DNA of 64,000 nt from Bradyrhizobium diazoefficiens (GCF_016616235.1 NZ_CP067100.1:2415001-2479000), one strand, 5' to 3'; positions 15,755 to 24,994 are shown, counted from the stretch's first letter. Notes: generated by a model from the letters alone, not told the origin. Numbers and translations: made by a program.

Positions 15755-16636
15755 ATGCGGCGTAAACACCATTCGGAGCGCGAGCAGCTTGAGCTCTTTC
15801 GGGCATTGCCCGGTGATCTTGCCGCCCGAGACGCGCAGGATTTGATGGCTTATCCGTTCTTCTCGCTCGCAAAGACCAGGCGGATCGTGCCGATCGATTT
15901 TCGTGCCGGTCCGATCGCAATTCGTGTCGAAGCCGTGCCGGAACACGGCATGGCGACCATCTGGGATGCAGACGTTCTGATCTGGGCCGCCTCGCAGATC
16001 GTCGAAGCCCGTGACGCCGGCCTGAAGACGTCGCGCCTAATGGCTGCAACGCCTTATGAGATCCTGACGTTTGTCGGGCGCGGGACTAGCGCGCGCGACT
16101 ATGACCGGCTGAAGGCCGGTCTCGACAGACTTCAGTCAACGACCGTGCTGACATCGATCCGCCAGCCGGCAGAACGACGGCGGCACCGTTTCTCCTGGAT
16201 CAACGAGTGGAAGGAGACCGCCGATGCAAACGGTCGTCCATTTGGCCTCGAGCTAATCCTGCCTGATTGGTTCTACGCGGGCATCATCGATGACGCGCTC
16301 GTGCTGACGATCGATCGCGCCTATTTCGATCTGACGGGCGGACTGGAGCGCTGGCTCTACCGGCTCGTGCGCAAGCACGGCGGCCGGCAGGAGGGCGGCT
16401 GGAGTTTTGATCTTGTGCACCTCCATGCCAAGTCCGGCATCCTCTCGCCGCTGAAGCATTTTGCATACGACGTCCGTCAGATCGTCCAGCGCCAGACATT
16501 GCCAGGCTATCAGCTTGTGCTCACGCGCGATCCTGATGGCACCGAGCGGCTGAACTTCGCGCCGACACCCGTTGATCCCTTAACGATACGCCTGCGCCGG
16601 CGCGGTCTCATTCCAAATTCGGAGGACAACCTGTGA
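15755..16636 (+). CDS. repA: Replication initiator protein A (RPA, PF10134 type)
   Basis: The 293-residue protein from ATG 15755 shows the RPA signature throughout: REQLELFRALPGDLAARDAQ, MAYPFFSLAKTRR, GMATIWDADVLIWAASQI, and YDRLKAGLDRLQSTTVLTSI. Two winged-helix domains are expected. The family initiates replication of plasmids such as RK2-like and rhizobial elements, and its presence in ICEs suggests autonomous replication of the excised circle. Three direct repeats immediately downstream could be its iterons. The ParA gene that often follows RPA in related modules is missing. Confidence 0.9.
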   Translation: MRRKHHSEREQLELFRALPGDLAARDAQDLMAYPFFSLAKTRRIVPIDFRAGPIAIRVEAVPEHGMATIWDADVLIWAASQIVEARDAGLKTSRLMAATPYEILTFVGRGTSARDYDRLKAGLDRLQSTTVLTSIRQPAERRRHRFSWINEWKETADANGRPFGLELILPDWFYAGIIDDALVLTIDRAYFDLTGGLERWLYRLVRKHGGRQEGGWSFDLVHLHAKSGILSPLKHFAYDVRQIVQRQTLPGYQLVLTRDPDGTERLNFAPTPVDPLTIRLRRRGLIPNSEDNL

Positions 16637-16641
16637 GTCAG

Positions 16642-16706
16642 CTCGTGCTATCGGGGACCGCAACCCTCGTGCTATCGGGGACCAGATCCTCGTGCTATCG
16701 GGGACC
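16642..16706 (+). repeat. Three iteron-like direct repeats after repA
   Basis: CTCGTGCTATCGGGGACC occurs three times without a mismatch, at 16642-16659, 16666-16683 and 16689-16706, with periods of 24 and 23 bases (about two helical turns). They begin 5 bases after the repA stop. A comparatively AT-richer stretch follows (16707-16800). Such an array next to an initiator gene is the layout of an iteron origin of replication. Confidence 0.75.
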
Positions 16707-16925
16707 GGAATCGGACTTAAGAGCTTGTTTCTCCGCGCCTTCCAGCCGCTCTAACTTTACTAACCGGAAATCCTTCGGATTTCTTCTAACGGATCAGGCC
16801 GAAAGCCGCGTGGTCGGCGCCCGGCAACGGCGGTCCGGCAGTCTAGCCCGCGTTTGCAGGCCACACACACTCTCCACCGAGCCCTCAGTTCACGGCTGCC
16901 CGCTCCAGCGTCAGAGAGCCACGGC
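16707..16925 (+). other. Region between iterons and DUF2840; possible replication origin core
   Basis: No gene. An AT-richer patch and a hairpin GAAATCC/GGATTTC (16767-16783) with a TTC loop followed by TTCTTCT may be a weak terminator. Together with the repeats it could form the origin. No clear DnaA box was found. Confidence 0.35.
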
Positions 16926-17390
16926 ATGACCGATCTCACGGAAGTGGAAGTGTTGTGGCTCGAGAAGCGCATCGAAAACCGCATTCGGTTCGGTCGTATC
17001 GTCAAGGAACGGAAGCTTGATCGCCACCGGCGTGTCCTGTCATTTGCGCCCGGTAGCATCTTTGCCTTCGTCCGGTGGACCTCGAACGACTTTGGGACGA
17101 TCATTTCGCGCATCGACATCTTGCGCGCGGTCGCACCAGGACAGCGCTGCTCGACTGTGCCGTATGTGACGCCGGGCGGGGAGATCCTGCTGCGTCTGTC
17201 TGGCTGGCCGAAGGTCGAACGAGTGTTGCAGATGACCGATGCCATTGAGGCGCTCGGGATTAATCCCGCTGATGTTGCGCCCGATCATTGGCATCACGTT
17301 CATAACCGCCTGTCCGTCAACGAAAACCCGCGCCCGTACACGAAAGCCCGCCACCAGGCGTGGCTTCACCGGCAGAGGATTGTGCGATGA
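16926..17390 (+). CDS. DUF2840 protein
   Basis: The 154-residue protein from ATG 16926 reads MTDLTEVEVLWLEKRIENRI and has the core GSIFAFVRWTSNDFGTIISR and AVAPGQRCSTVPYVTPGGEI typical of DUF2840. The family occurs only beside TraF in transfer modules of this class. Its stop overlaps the TraF start (ATGA at 17387-17390), so it is translated with TraF. Function unknown. Confidence 0.88.
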   Translation: MTDLTEVEVLWLEKRIENRIRFGRIVKERKLDRHRRVLSFAPGSIFAFVRWTSNDFGTIISRIDILRAVAPGQRCSTVPYVTPGGEILLRLSGWPKVERVLQMTDAIEALGINPADVAPDHWHHVHNRLSVNENPRPYTKARHQAWLHRQRIVR

Positions 17391-17899
17391 CACCGCGGCT
17401 CAAGACGTTGACTGCGATGCTCGGCGGCGCCGTCGCACTTGTTGCGCCAATCGTTCTGGAGATCACGCCGGCCTACATCTGGAATGCATCCGAGAGCGTA
17501 CCGATCGGGCTCTACCGTGTGCAGCCGCCGGGCAAACTATTCGTTCCAGAACTCCTCGCCATACAGCCGCCGGAACCGCTCGCGACCTTCCTCGATCTGA
17601 ACGGCTATCTGCCAGCTGGTGTGCCGATGCTCAAACGTGTGCTGGCGCTTCCGGGGCAAACCGTCTGTAGAAGCGGGCTCGCGGTGTCCGTCGATGCAAT
17701 CGAAATTGGCGAGGCACGAGATCGCGATGGACGCGGTCGACCGCTGCCGAAATGGCAGGGATGCCGCGTAGTCGGCGAGGGCGAGCTCTTCGTCATGAAC
17801 TGGCAGTCCACCAGCTCGCTGGATGGGCGCTACTTCGGGCTACTGCCGGCATCGTCCGTCATTGGCCGTGCGCTTCCCGTCTGGACCTGGGAGGATTGA
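17387..17899 (+). CDS. traF: TraF, S26-type signal peptidase of the conjugation system
   Basis: The 170-residue protein has an N-terminal membrane segment (residues 8-27) and the S26 peptidase motifs: Ser near residue 37 in SVPIGLYRV and Lys near 83 in MLKRVLALPG, followed by the GRALPVW C-terminal box. In RP4 TraF circularises the TrbC pilin by cleaving its C terminus; the trbC gene here is its likely substrate. Overlaps DUF2840 by 4 bases. Confidence 0.9.
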   Translation: MTPRLKTLTAMLGGAVALVAPIVLEITPAYIWNASESVPIGLYRVQPPGKLFVPELLAIQPPEPLATFLDLNGYLPAGVPMLKRVLALPGQTVCRSGLAVSVDAIEIGEARDRDGRGRPLPKWQGCRVVGEGELFVMNWQSTSSLDGRYFGLLPASSVIGRALPVWTWED

Positions 17900-17901
17900 T
17901 C

Positions 17902-18795
17902 GTGCGCGAATTGAGTTTCCGAACAGCCATTCCTCTGTTCGGCCAAGTGCTGCACCATTCCTCCGTCCCGACCAACGATCGCACGGCCGTCGCGCGCAGC
18001 GGCGGTCCAGGGCGGCCGAATGGCCGGCGCGAAGCGGCTTCACCCTGGACGGCCGGGAGCACGGCGGCATGCTTGCGCTTGTTCGAGGGGAGCCTGCGCG
18101 CTGTCGTACCGGTATTCGTTGCGCTGACCGTGAGCAACACCGTTGCTGTCGCCGAGACGCGATCCGTGGAGCCTTCAGCGAGTCATCGAGCTGGCGATCA
18201 GTTTGGGGAGTTCGTCGAGCAGGCCTCGCGCCGCTTTGGCGTGCCGGTGCGCTGGATAGGCGCAGTTCTGCACGTCGAAAGCGCCCGGGGCGTGCGTGCC
18301 AGATCACCAAAAGGCGCCATGGGACTGATGCAGATTATGCCGGAGACGTGGGCGGAGCTACGGCTGCGGTACCAGCTCGGCAACGATCCCTACGATCCGC
18401 GTGACAACATTCTTGCTGGCACGGCGTACCTTCACGAACTGCACGAGCGGTACGGTTCACCGGGCTTTCTTGCGGCGTACAATGCGGGACCTGCTCGCTA
18501 CGAAGAGCATCTCGCAAGCGGCTCTCTGCCAGATGAGACGCGAGCATACGTCGCAAAGCTTGCAAATCTGCTTGGCATCGAACTGCCGCCGACGTGGACG
18601 TCCAGCGGACAGTCATCAGCAGCTGCGACGCTATTTGTCACGCGATCCGATCTCATGAAAACGCGCGATCGGTTACTGGCGCTCATGCCCTCGAGCGGTG
18701 TCACGACCGCAATCTCGGCGCACGATGTAGCGCCCATGGTGCCCCGGCCTGTTGGCATGTTCGTCCCTCGATCGGATTCGGGTGTATCGCGATGA
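17902..18795 (+). CDS. Lytic transglycosylase (SLT domain) of the transfer apparatus
   Basis: The 297-residue protein starts at GTG 17902, 2 bases after traF. A hydrophobic segment at about 68-84 (VVPVFVALTVSNTVAVA) acts as signal or anchor. The SLT domain follows: catalytic Glu near residue 125 in LHVESARGV, then AMGLMQIMPETWAEL and NAGPARYEE. It opens peptidoglycan so the type IV channel can cross the wall, as TrbN or VirB1 do. Long C-terminal tail of unknown role. Confidence 0.88.
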   Translation: MRELSFRTAIPLFGQVLHHSSVPTNDRTAVARSGGPGRPNGRREAASPWTAGSTAACLRLFEGSLRAVVPVFVALTVSNTVAVAETRSVEPSASHRAGDQFGEFVEQASRRFGVPVRWIGAVLHVESARGVRARSPKGAMGLMQIMPETWAELRLRYQLGNDPYDPRDNILAGTAYLHELHERYGSPGFLAAYNAGPARYEEHLASGSLPDETRAYVAKLANLLGIELPPTWTSSGQSSAAATLFVTRSDLMKTRDRLLALMPSSGVTTAISAHDVAPMVPRPVGMFVPRSDSGVSR

Positions 18796-19180
18796 CCACG
18801 TGTGCGGGTTCGCAAGGTGATGGCGTATGGGCGATGCCTTCGGCCCGCGCTCTACTCGTCGCTTCGCTCCTCACCGAGCCACCCTTCGGGTGTCTCGGCC
18901 CTTCGGGTAACGATCGCTATCGCAAGCGCTCGGAAGCAGTGGGGGCTTCGCATGTTGGCTGCCAAGGCGCGGCGGCTCTTTCCGGATTCAGCGACTTTGA
19001 GACCACGACGGCAGGACGGCGAGATAAAAGCGGCTCGCCGGTCGAACCGCAAGCCATTGTCATGGCTTGGGTTCTGGCGTGCCGGTCGGTCGGGGCGCGT
19101 GCCGCGCCTTGCGTTTTGAACAATGTGATCAAAGACATTTTCGGCACTGCAGCTGTTTTAATGGTGTTCGAGGCTCCGCC
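18796..19180. other. Non-coding region before the relaxase gene, likely to hold oriT
   Basis: No gene is well supported; a plus-strand frame at 18802-19119 has atypical composition and no family. A 10-bp interrupted stem CCGAG-C-CACCC / GGGTG-T-CTCGG lies at 18874-18898. Bases 19125-19165 are AT-richer than the surroundings. Relaxase genes usually sit beside their origin of transfer, so this is the best place for oriT, but I see no convincing nic consensus. Confidence 0.4.
18874..18898. repeat. Strong interrupted palindrome upstream of the relaxase gene
   Basis: Ten base pairs with a single opposed C/T mismatch and a TTC loop. Relaxases bind inverted repeats near nic, so it is a candidate recognition arm of oriT. 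Confidence 0.4.
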
Positions 19181-20944
19181 ATGACCGCCGGCGACAGCGA
19201 TCTGCGCATTCGGCCCGGGCGTATCCGCAGCACCCGCGCGCCGAAGCCCAAGAGCTTCATCAACCAGGTGCTGCGTGCCGCGAAGAAAGCAGGACACACC
19301 TCGGGACAGGTTGCCGCGGGCAGGCGCTCGGCGGCCTATGGGCGTTCGACGTTCGGCCGCGGCCGGCTCGCTTTTAGTCGCAGCCGGTTGTTCAGTCCGA
19401 TACGGCGAGTTGTGGTGAAGGCGCGCATCGTGCGCCACAAGGGGCGTTCATTCCGTTCGGCGCCGTTAACCGCGCATCTTTCATACCTGAAGCGCGATGG
19501 GGTGACCCGAAGCGGCGAGCGGGCCGAGATGTTCGATGCTGGCAGTGACGGAGCCGATGGCGCGGCCTTCGCCGAGCGGTGCCAGCACGACCGGCATCAT
19601 TTCAGATTCATCGTCTCGCCCCAGGACGCTGACGACATGACCGACCTCAAGGCGTTCACCCGCGATCTCGCCAGGCAGATGGAGACCGATCTTGCCACGC
19701 GGCTCGATTGGTTGGCCGTCGACCATTGGAATACCGACAATCCGCACGTCCACCTTCTCGTCAGGGGAGTCGATGAGCAAGGGGCGGACCTCGTAATCTC
19801 CCGCGACTACATCAGTCGGGGCCTGCGTTCACGAGCCGAGGAGCTCGTCGCCATCGAACTCGGTCCAAAGCCCGAGCACGAGATCCGCAATTCGCTGGAG
19901 AGGGAAGTCACGGCGGAACGATGGACGCGGCTTGATCGGGAGATCCGGCTGTCGGCCGATGAGACCGGCTATATCGATCTTCGCCCAGAAAATCCCGGCA
20001 GCTCCGATCCCGAGATCCGGCGACTGATGGTTGGCCGCCTCCAGCAGTTGGAGAAGATGGGCCTCGCCACGTCCGCCGCGCCCGGGGAATGGATGGTGGG
20101 GCTCGAGGCCGAGCGTAGCCTGCGCGACCTTGGCATGCGCGGCGACATCATCAAGACCATGCACCGCGCCTTTACCGAGCGTGGGGAGGCGCGCGGCGTG
20201 TCGGACTACGTCATCGAAGGCGGACAGCCGACGTCCCAGATCATCGGACGATTGGTCGATCGTGGATTGCTTGATGAACTGACGGGCGAGACCTATGCCC
20301 TGATCGACGGAACAGACGGACGCGCTCACCACGTCCGCTTCCGAGGAATCGAGGCCTTCGAACATGCACCGCCCGTCGGTGGCATCGTCGAAGTGCGACG
20401 CTTCGGTCAAACCGATGATCCGCGCTCCACCTTGGTGCTCGCAACTCGTTCCGATCTAGATGTTGGTGATCAGGTGACCGCGAAAGGTGCGACCTGGCTC
20501 GACCACCGGCTGGTCGAACGCGATCCGATGCCGCTCGCCATGGGTGGTTTCGGCCGCGAGACCCGCCGTGCCATGGAAGCCCGTGCCGAGCATCTGGTTA
20601 ACCAGGGTCTTGCGCGGCGGCAGGGGCAGCGCATCATCCTGCAGCGCGATCTCCTGGATACCTTGCGCCGGCGCGAGCTGGATGAGGTGGCGGCAAAAGT
20701 CTCGGCCGACACAGGTCTGCCTCATCTGAAGGCCGCCTCCGGGGAGCACGTGACGGGCACGTATCGCCAGCGGCTGACGCTCGCGTCGGGGCGCTTTGCC
20801 ATGATCGACAATGGGCTCGGCTTCCAGCTCGTGCCCTGGTCGCGTGACCTCGAAAAGCGGCTCGGCCAACACGTCATCGGTGTCGTCAAGGACGGCGGTG
20901 GCATCGAGTGGGGCTTTGGTCGCAAGCGCGACCTAGGCCTCTAG
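19181..20944 (+). CDS. Relaxase of the VirD2/RlxS type (DUF3363)
   Basis: The 587-residue protein from ATG 19181 has a basic N terminus, the relaxase motif LDWLAVDHWNTDNPHVHLLV with the metal-binding histidines at 189 and 191, and a long DUF3363 C-terminal region. It nicks oriT, stays covalently bound to the 5' end and is pulled through the channel with the strand. In ICEMlSymR7A the counterpart is RlxS. TraG follows 37 bases downstream. The catalytic Tyr is probably in the first 50-130 residues; Tyr63 and Tyr108 are candidates. Confidence 0.9.
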   Translation: MTAGDSDLRIRPGRIRSTRAPKPKSFINQVLRAAKKAGHTSGQVAAGRRSAAYGRSTFGRGRLAFSRSRLFSPIRRVVVKARIVRHKGRSFRSAPLTAHLSYLKRDGVTRSGERAEMFDAGSDGADGAAFAERCQHDRHHFRFIVSPQDADDMTDLKAFTRDLARQMETDLATRLDWLAVDHWNTDNPHVHLLVRGVDEQGADLVISRDYISRGLRSRAEELVAIELGPKPEHEIRNSLEREVTAERWTRLDREIRLSADETGYIDLRPENPGSSDPEIRRLMVGRLQQLEKMGLATSAAPGEWMVGLEAERSLRDLGMRGDIIKTMHRAFTERGEARGVSDYVIEGGQPTSQIIGRLVDRGLLDELTGETYALIDGTDGRAHHVRFRGIEAFEHAPPVGGIVEVRRFGQTDDPRSTLVLATRSDLDVGDQVTAKGATWLDHRLVERDPMPLAMGGFGRETRRAMEARAEHLVNQGLARRQGQRIILQRDLLDTLRRRELDEVAAKVSADTGLPHLKAASGEHVTGTYRQRLTLASGRFAMIDNGLGFQLVPWSRDLEKRLGQHVIGVVKDGGGIEWGFGRKRDLGL

Positions 20945-20981
20945 CAATCTCTCCAATTCCAATTGCGGAAGGGCGTTCGGG

Positions 20982-22967
20982 ATGTCCGGAACCAAGATCC
21001 TCTGGGGACAGGTGATCGTTGTCGGCTTGATCGTTCTGCTGGCGATCTGGGGAGCAACCGAATGGACGGCGTGGCGGCTCGCCTATCAACCGGAGCTTGG
21101 CCGGCCCTGGTTCGAACTGCTGGGTTGGAAATTCTACTACCCGCCGGTCTTTTTCTGGTGGTGGTTCGTCTTTGATGCCTATGCGCCTCAGGTCTTTGTC
21201 GAGGGAGCCTTCATCGCGGCGTCGGGGACCTTCATTTCGATCGCGGTGGCGATCGGCATGTCGGTCTGGCGGGCGCGTGAGGCCAAGAACGTCGAGACCT
21301 ATGGTTCTGCGCGCTGGGCCAACGCGGAGGAGGTCAAAGCCGCCGGGCTTCTCGGTCCCGATGGCGTGGTGCTGGGCAAACTTGACGGCGACTACCTTCG
21401 CCATGACGGACCGGAGCATGTGCTGTGTTTCGCGCCCACCCGGTCGGGCAAAGGTGTTGGGCTGGTTGTGCCCTCGTTATTGGCTTGGCCCGGCTCGGCC
21501 ATCGTTCACGACATCAAGGGCGAGAATTGGCAATTGACCGCCGGCTTTCGCTCGCGACATGGCCGGGTGCTGTTGTTCGACCCGACGAACCCAAAGTCTT
21601 CGGCCTACAACGCGCTGCTCGAGGTCCGGCGTGGAGAGTGGGAAGTTCGCGATGTCCAGAACGTGGCCGACGTTCTGGTCGATCCCGAAGGCTCGCTCGA
21701 TAAACGAAACCACTGGGAGAAGACCAGTCATTCGCTCCTGGTCGGGGCCATCCTCCATGTCCTTTATGCCGAGGCCGACAAAACCTTGGCAGGCGTCGCC
21801 GCCTTTCTGTCCGACCCCAAGCGGCCAATCGAGGCGACGCTGAAGGCAATGATGACCACCGCGCATCTGGGCGAGCAGGGCGCCCATCCCGTTGTCGCCT
21901 CCACCGCGCGCGAACTCCTCAACAAATCGGAGAATGAACGTTCTGGCGTCCTGTCCACCGCGATGTCGTTCCTTGGGCTTTATCGGGATCCCGTGGTGGC
22001 CCTGGTGACCTGCCGGTGCGACTGGCGGATTGCCGATCTGATCGCAGATAGCCCTACAACGCTTTACCTTGTGGTGCCGCCCTCCGATATCTCGCGGACC
22101 AAGCCGCTGATCCGCCTGGTGCTGAATCAGATCGGCCGGCGGCTGACCGAGGACTTGCATGCCCGCGACCGCCGGCATCGGGTCCTGATGATGCTCGATG
22201 AGTTCCCGGCTCTGGGGCGGCTCGACTTCTTCGAATCCGCGCTCGCCTTCATGGCGGGGTACGGCCTTAAGAGTTTTCTGATCGCGCAATCGCTCAATCA
22301 GATCGAGAAGGCCTACGGGCCCAACAACGCCATCCTCGATAACTGTCACGTCCGCGTCAGCTTCGCGACCAACGACGAGAGGACCGCAAAGCGGGTGTCC
22401 GACGCGCTGGGCACCGCGACGGAAATGCGGGCGATGAAGAACTATGCCGGGCACAGGTTGAACCCCTGGCTGGGGCACCTCATGGTCTCGCGCCAGGAGA
22501 CGGCAAGGCCGCTCTTAACCCCTGGCGAGGTAATGCAGCTCCCGCCAATGGATGAGATCGTCATGGTGGCGGGCACGCCGCCGATCCGGGCGAAGAAGGT
22601 CCGCTACTACGAGGATAGGCGATTCACGGAGCGGGTTCTACCGCCGCCCGATCCGGCAAGGGCCGGTCGATCATCGCGAACGGACGGATGGTCAGCGCTT
22701 GGAATGTTGAAGCCGACGGGAGGTCCAACTGACAAGGCCGCGGAGGTCGAGGACGACACGGCGAACAGTGGGCTCCGCCGAGAGCCCGAACTGCCTGATC
22801 ACGTTGCCATCGCTAAAGAGACGACCGAACGGACGCCAGCCGAGGAATTTGCCATCGTGTTTGACGATGACGACGAAGCGGTCCGCCAGTCTCGGCTCGT
22901 ACGAAAACAGATGCGAGGTGTGGCCCGCCAGGTCGCGCTCGACCCAGATGACGGGATGGAGCTCTGA
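20982..22967 (+). CDS. traG: TraG/VirD4-family type IV coupling protein
   Basis: The 661-residue protein has two membrane segments near residues 7-26 and 75-95, the Walker A motif APTRSGKGVG with Lys near 157, and Walker B VLMMLDEFPALG. An AYGPNNAILDNC stretch and a QSLNQIEKAYG stretch match the TraG/VirD4 family. It couples the relaxosome to the mating channel at the inner membrane. Acidic, poorly conserved tail of about 110 residues. CopG-type gene follows after 6 bases. Confidence 0.95.
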   Translation: MSGTKILWGQVIVVGLIVLLAIWGATEWTAWRLAYQPELGRPWFELLGWKFYYPPVFFWWWFVFDAYAPQVFVEGAFIAASGTFISIAVAIGMSVWRAREAKNVETYGSARWANAEEVKAAGLLGPDGVVLGKLDGDYLRHDGPEHVLCFAPTRSGKGVGLVVPSLLAWPGSAIVHDIKGENWQLTAGFRSRHGRVLLFDPTNPKSSAYNALLEVRRGEWEVRDVQNVADVLVDPEGSLDKRNHWEKTSHSLLVGAILHVLYAEADKTLAGVAAFLSDPKRPIEATLKAMMTTAHLGEQGAHPVVASTARELLNKSENERSGVLSTAMSFLGLYRDPVVALVTCRCDWRIADLIADSPTTLYLVVPPSDISRTKPLIRLVLNQIGRRLTEDLHARDRRHRVLMMLDEFPALGRLDFFESALAFMAGYGLKSFLIAQSLNQIEKAYGPNNAILDNCHVRVSFATNDERTAKRVSDALGTATEMRAMKNYAGHRLNPWLGHLMVSRQETARPLLTPGEVMQLPPMDEIVMVAGTPPIRAKKVRYYEDRRFTERVLPPPDPARAGRSSRTDGWSALGMLKPTGGPTDKAAEVEDDTANSGLRREPELPDHVAIAKETTERTPAEEFAIVFDDDDEAVRQSRLVRKQMRGVARQVALDPDDGMEL

Positions 22968-22973
22968 GGCATC

Positions 22974-23402
22974 ATGCGCGACAGGATGAACGTGTATTTC
23001 CCGCCCGAGCTCTTGAAGCAGATCTCAGACCTCGCCGATCGCAGGAACCTCTCGCGATCCGCGATCGTGGAAGCAGCGGTCGCTTCCTTTCTATCGCCGG
23101 ATGGTGCGGACAGGCGGGAGGCGGCGTTTACCCGGCGCCTGGATCGTTTATCGCGTCAGATGCAGAGACTGGAACGTGACGTCGGTCTGACTGCCGAGAC
23201 TTTGGCCCTGTTCATCCGCTTCTGGCTGACGATCACGCCGCCATTGCCCAACGACGCGCAGGCTGCTGCCCAGGCAAAAGGCCGGGAACGCTTTGAGGGA
23301 TTTGTCGAGGCGCTCGGGCGCCGTTTGCAAAAGGGGCAGAGCTTCCTGCGTGAAATCTCGGAAGACGTCGTTCGTGACGAGCCGGTCGCCAAACTGGATT
23401 AA
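22974..23402 (+). CDS. CopG/ribbon-helix-helix protein
   Basis: The 142-residue protein starts with RMNVYFPPELLKQISDLADR and RNLSRSAIVEAAVASFL, a ribbon-helix-helix DNA-binding unit at residues 4-42, followed by a helical segment with LTAETLALFIRFWLTITPPLP. In this module the gene always lies between traG and trbB and may act at oriT or as a regulator. Here the trbB gene is not adjacent: an MFS gene intervenes. Confidence 0.88.
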   Translation: MRDRMNVYFPPELLKQISDLADRRNLSRSAIVEAAVASFLSPDGADRREAAFTRRLDRLSRQMQRLERDVGLTAETLALFIRFWLTITPPLPNDAQAAAQAKGRERFEGFVEALGRRLQKGQSFLREISEDVVRDEPVAKLD

Positions 23403-23426
23403 TCCACCAGAGGAGCTACTTCGCCG

Positions 23427-23458
23427 GTCCTTCCTTTTTCTACGCCAGCCTACGATCG
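23427..23458. repeat. Left copy of an imperfect direct repeat flanking the MFS gene
   Basis: The stretch from 23427 resembles 24880-24911, sharing a pyrimidine run, CTACGC and TACGAT in the same order; roughly three bases in four match, with one gap. It may be a scar of the event that brought in the MFS gene. Confidence 0.35.
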
Positions 23459-23534
23459 CAGCAATGTAGCTAAGTCGACAAAAAGCTGGACGCGCTATCG
23501 GCTCGAATGAGCTGAGTGAGCAAGAAGGGCCAGC

Positions 23535-24851
23535 ATGCCAATTTCAATAGCATGGCGTCTCATCGCCTCCGTTTTTCTCCCATTTGCTGCTGGATACTAT
23601 CTTTCATATTTGTTCCGAACGATCAACGCTCTGATCTCAGGTCATCTCATTTCCGATATCGGACTTGATGCTGCGGACCTCGGGTTACTGACGTCCGTCT
23701 ATTTCCTGGTCTTCGCCGCGGCCCAGATCCCCGTCGGCATAATGTTGGACCGCTTTGGCCCACGTCGCGTCCAGAGTGCTCTGCTCCTGATCGCTGCCGC
23801 TGGTGCCGGAGTGTTCGCGATATCGGCCGGATTTTTTTCACTCTTGATCGCGCGTGCAATGATTGGGCTTGGCGTAGCGGCAGCGCTGACGGCGGGGTTG
23901 AAATCGATCGTCCTCTGGTTTCCGAGAGAACGAGTGGCCTTGCTTAATGGCTACATGGTCATGTTGGGATCGCTCGGGGCGGTCACCGCTACGGCGCCCG
24001 CCGAGCACCTACTCGCGTGGATAGGATGGCGACAGTTTTTCGAGATCCTTGCAGTCGCAACCGGCGTCACGGCCATGCTGATCTATGTCGTGGTTCCCGA
24101 GCAAGTCGTCGTCCCGTCGACAGCGTCAATCTCTAACACCCTCAGCTCTGTTGTTGGCGACAGGCGTTTCTGGCGAATTGCCCCATTGTCGGCCACGTGC
24201 GTGGGGTCGGCTTGGTCACTGCAAGGATTATGGGCCTCGACGTGGCTAACAGACGTGGAGGGCTTTGATCGGGGAAGTCTCGTCAGACAGCTGTTCACGA
24301 TGTCGATCGTGTTGAGCGGCGGTGCTTGGTTGTTCGGTACGACGGTCCACTACATCAGACGAAGAGAAATCGGAGCGGAATCAATATTGGCGACGATTGC
24401 GGTGCTGTTCATCGCTGCCCAACTTTTTTTGATGTTTCGTGTGCCTTTGCCGTCCCTCTTGCCATGGTCCGTTGTCGCAGTCGTCGGAGCGGCCTCCGTG
24501 GTCAGTTTCGCTGTGATAGCCGATTACTTTCCGCCCGGGCTTGCGGGTCGTGCCAATGGCGCATTGAACGTGCTGCACTTCGGATGGGCATTTTTGGCCC
24601 AATGCGCGACGGGCTTGATCTTGGAGCAATGGTCTCCCGGGGCGAGCCATAAGCCCATATTGGCCTACCAAGTCGCGTTTGGTCTCAACGTATTGCTGCA
24701 GATCGCGGCGCTCGCGTGGTTCGGGCTGCCATGGGTCCGCTACGTCGGCCGTTGGATCGGCGCATTTGACGCTTCCGATGTAATCGAACCGGTCTGTTTC
24801 TACGAACAAGCGGTCCTACAAGGGCCCGCGGATGACGATACGGAGTGGTGA
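23535..24851 (+). CDS. MFS transporter inserted between the CopG and trbB genes
   Basis: The 438-residue protein has 12 predicted membrane segments and the loop 2-3 motif of the major facilitator superfamily (GIMLDRFGPRRVQSALLL). The first helix pair includes YYLSYLFRTINALISG, as in the anion-cation symporter/nitrate-like group. The substrate cannot be told. AAGAAGG precedes ATG 23535. This place in the transfer operon is normally free of cargo, and the two flanks carry imperfect repeats, so it is probably an acquired gene. Confidence 0.85.
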   Translation: MPISIAWRLIASVFLPFAAGYYLSYLFRTINALISGHLISDIGLDAADLGLLTSVYFLVFAAAQIPVGIMLDRFGPRRVQSALLLIAAAGAGVFAISAGFFSLLIARAMIGLGVAAALTAGLKSIVLWFPRERVALLNGYMVMLGSLGAVTATAPAEHLLAWIGWRQFFEILAVATGVTAMLIYVVVPEQVVVPSTASISNTLSSVVGDRRFWRIAPLSATCVGSAWSLQGLWASTWLTDVEGFDRGSLVRQLFTMSIVLSGGAWLFGTTVHYIRRREIGAESILATIAVLFIAAQLFLMFRVPLPSLLPWSVVAVVGAASVVSFAVIADYFPPGLAGRANGALNVLHFGWAFLAQCATGLILEQWSPGASHKPILAYQVAFGLNVLLQIAALAWFGLPWVRYVGRWIGAFDASDVIEPVCFYEQAVLQGPADDDTEW

Positions 24852-24879
24852 GTGGCGACCCACGTTAAATTGCTCTGCT

Positions 24880-24911
24880 CGTCTTTCTTTTCCTACGCTG
24901 TTCTACGATTG
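24880..24911. repeat. Right copy of the imperfect repeat flanking the MFS gene
   Basis: Partner of 23427-23458. The two lie about 1.45 kb apart and bracket the MFS gene. Confidence 0.35.
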
Positions 24912-24994
24912 CCCGAAGTGCTTGTTGCCCTAGATCGGTTGGTGGCTTTTCTAATCATCCCCATCTGAGGGCGCTCTTTGGACGTCCTCATTCC

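Noticed and set aside
16767..16783. GAAATCC/GGATTTC hairpin as a terminator after repA
   Set aside because: Stem is short and followed by a broken pyrimidine run; kept only as a note in the origin region.
18802..19119. 105-codon frame before the relaxase
   Set aside because: No family resemblance, strong GC bias only, and overlap with a palindrome; left as part of the probable oriT region.
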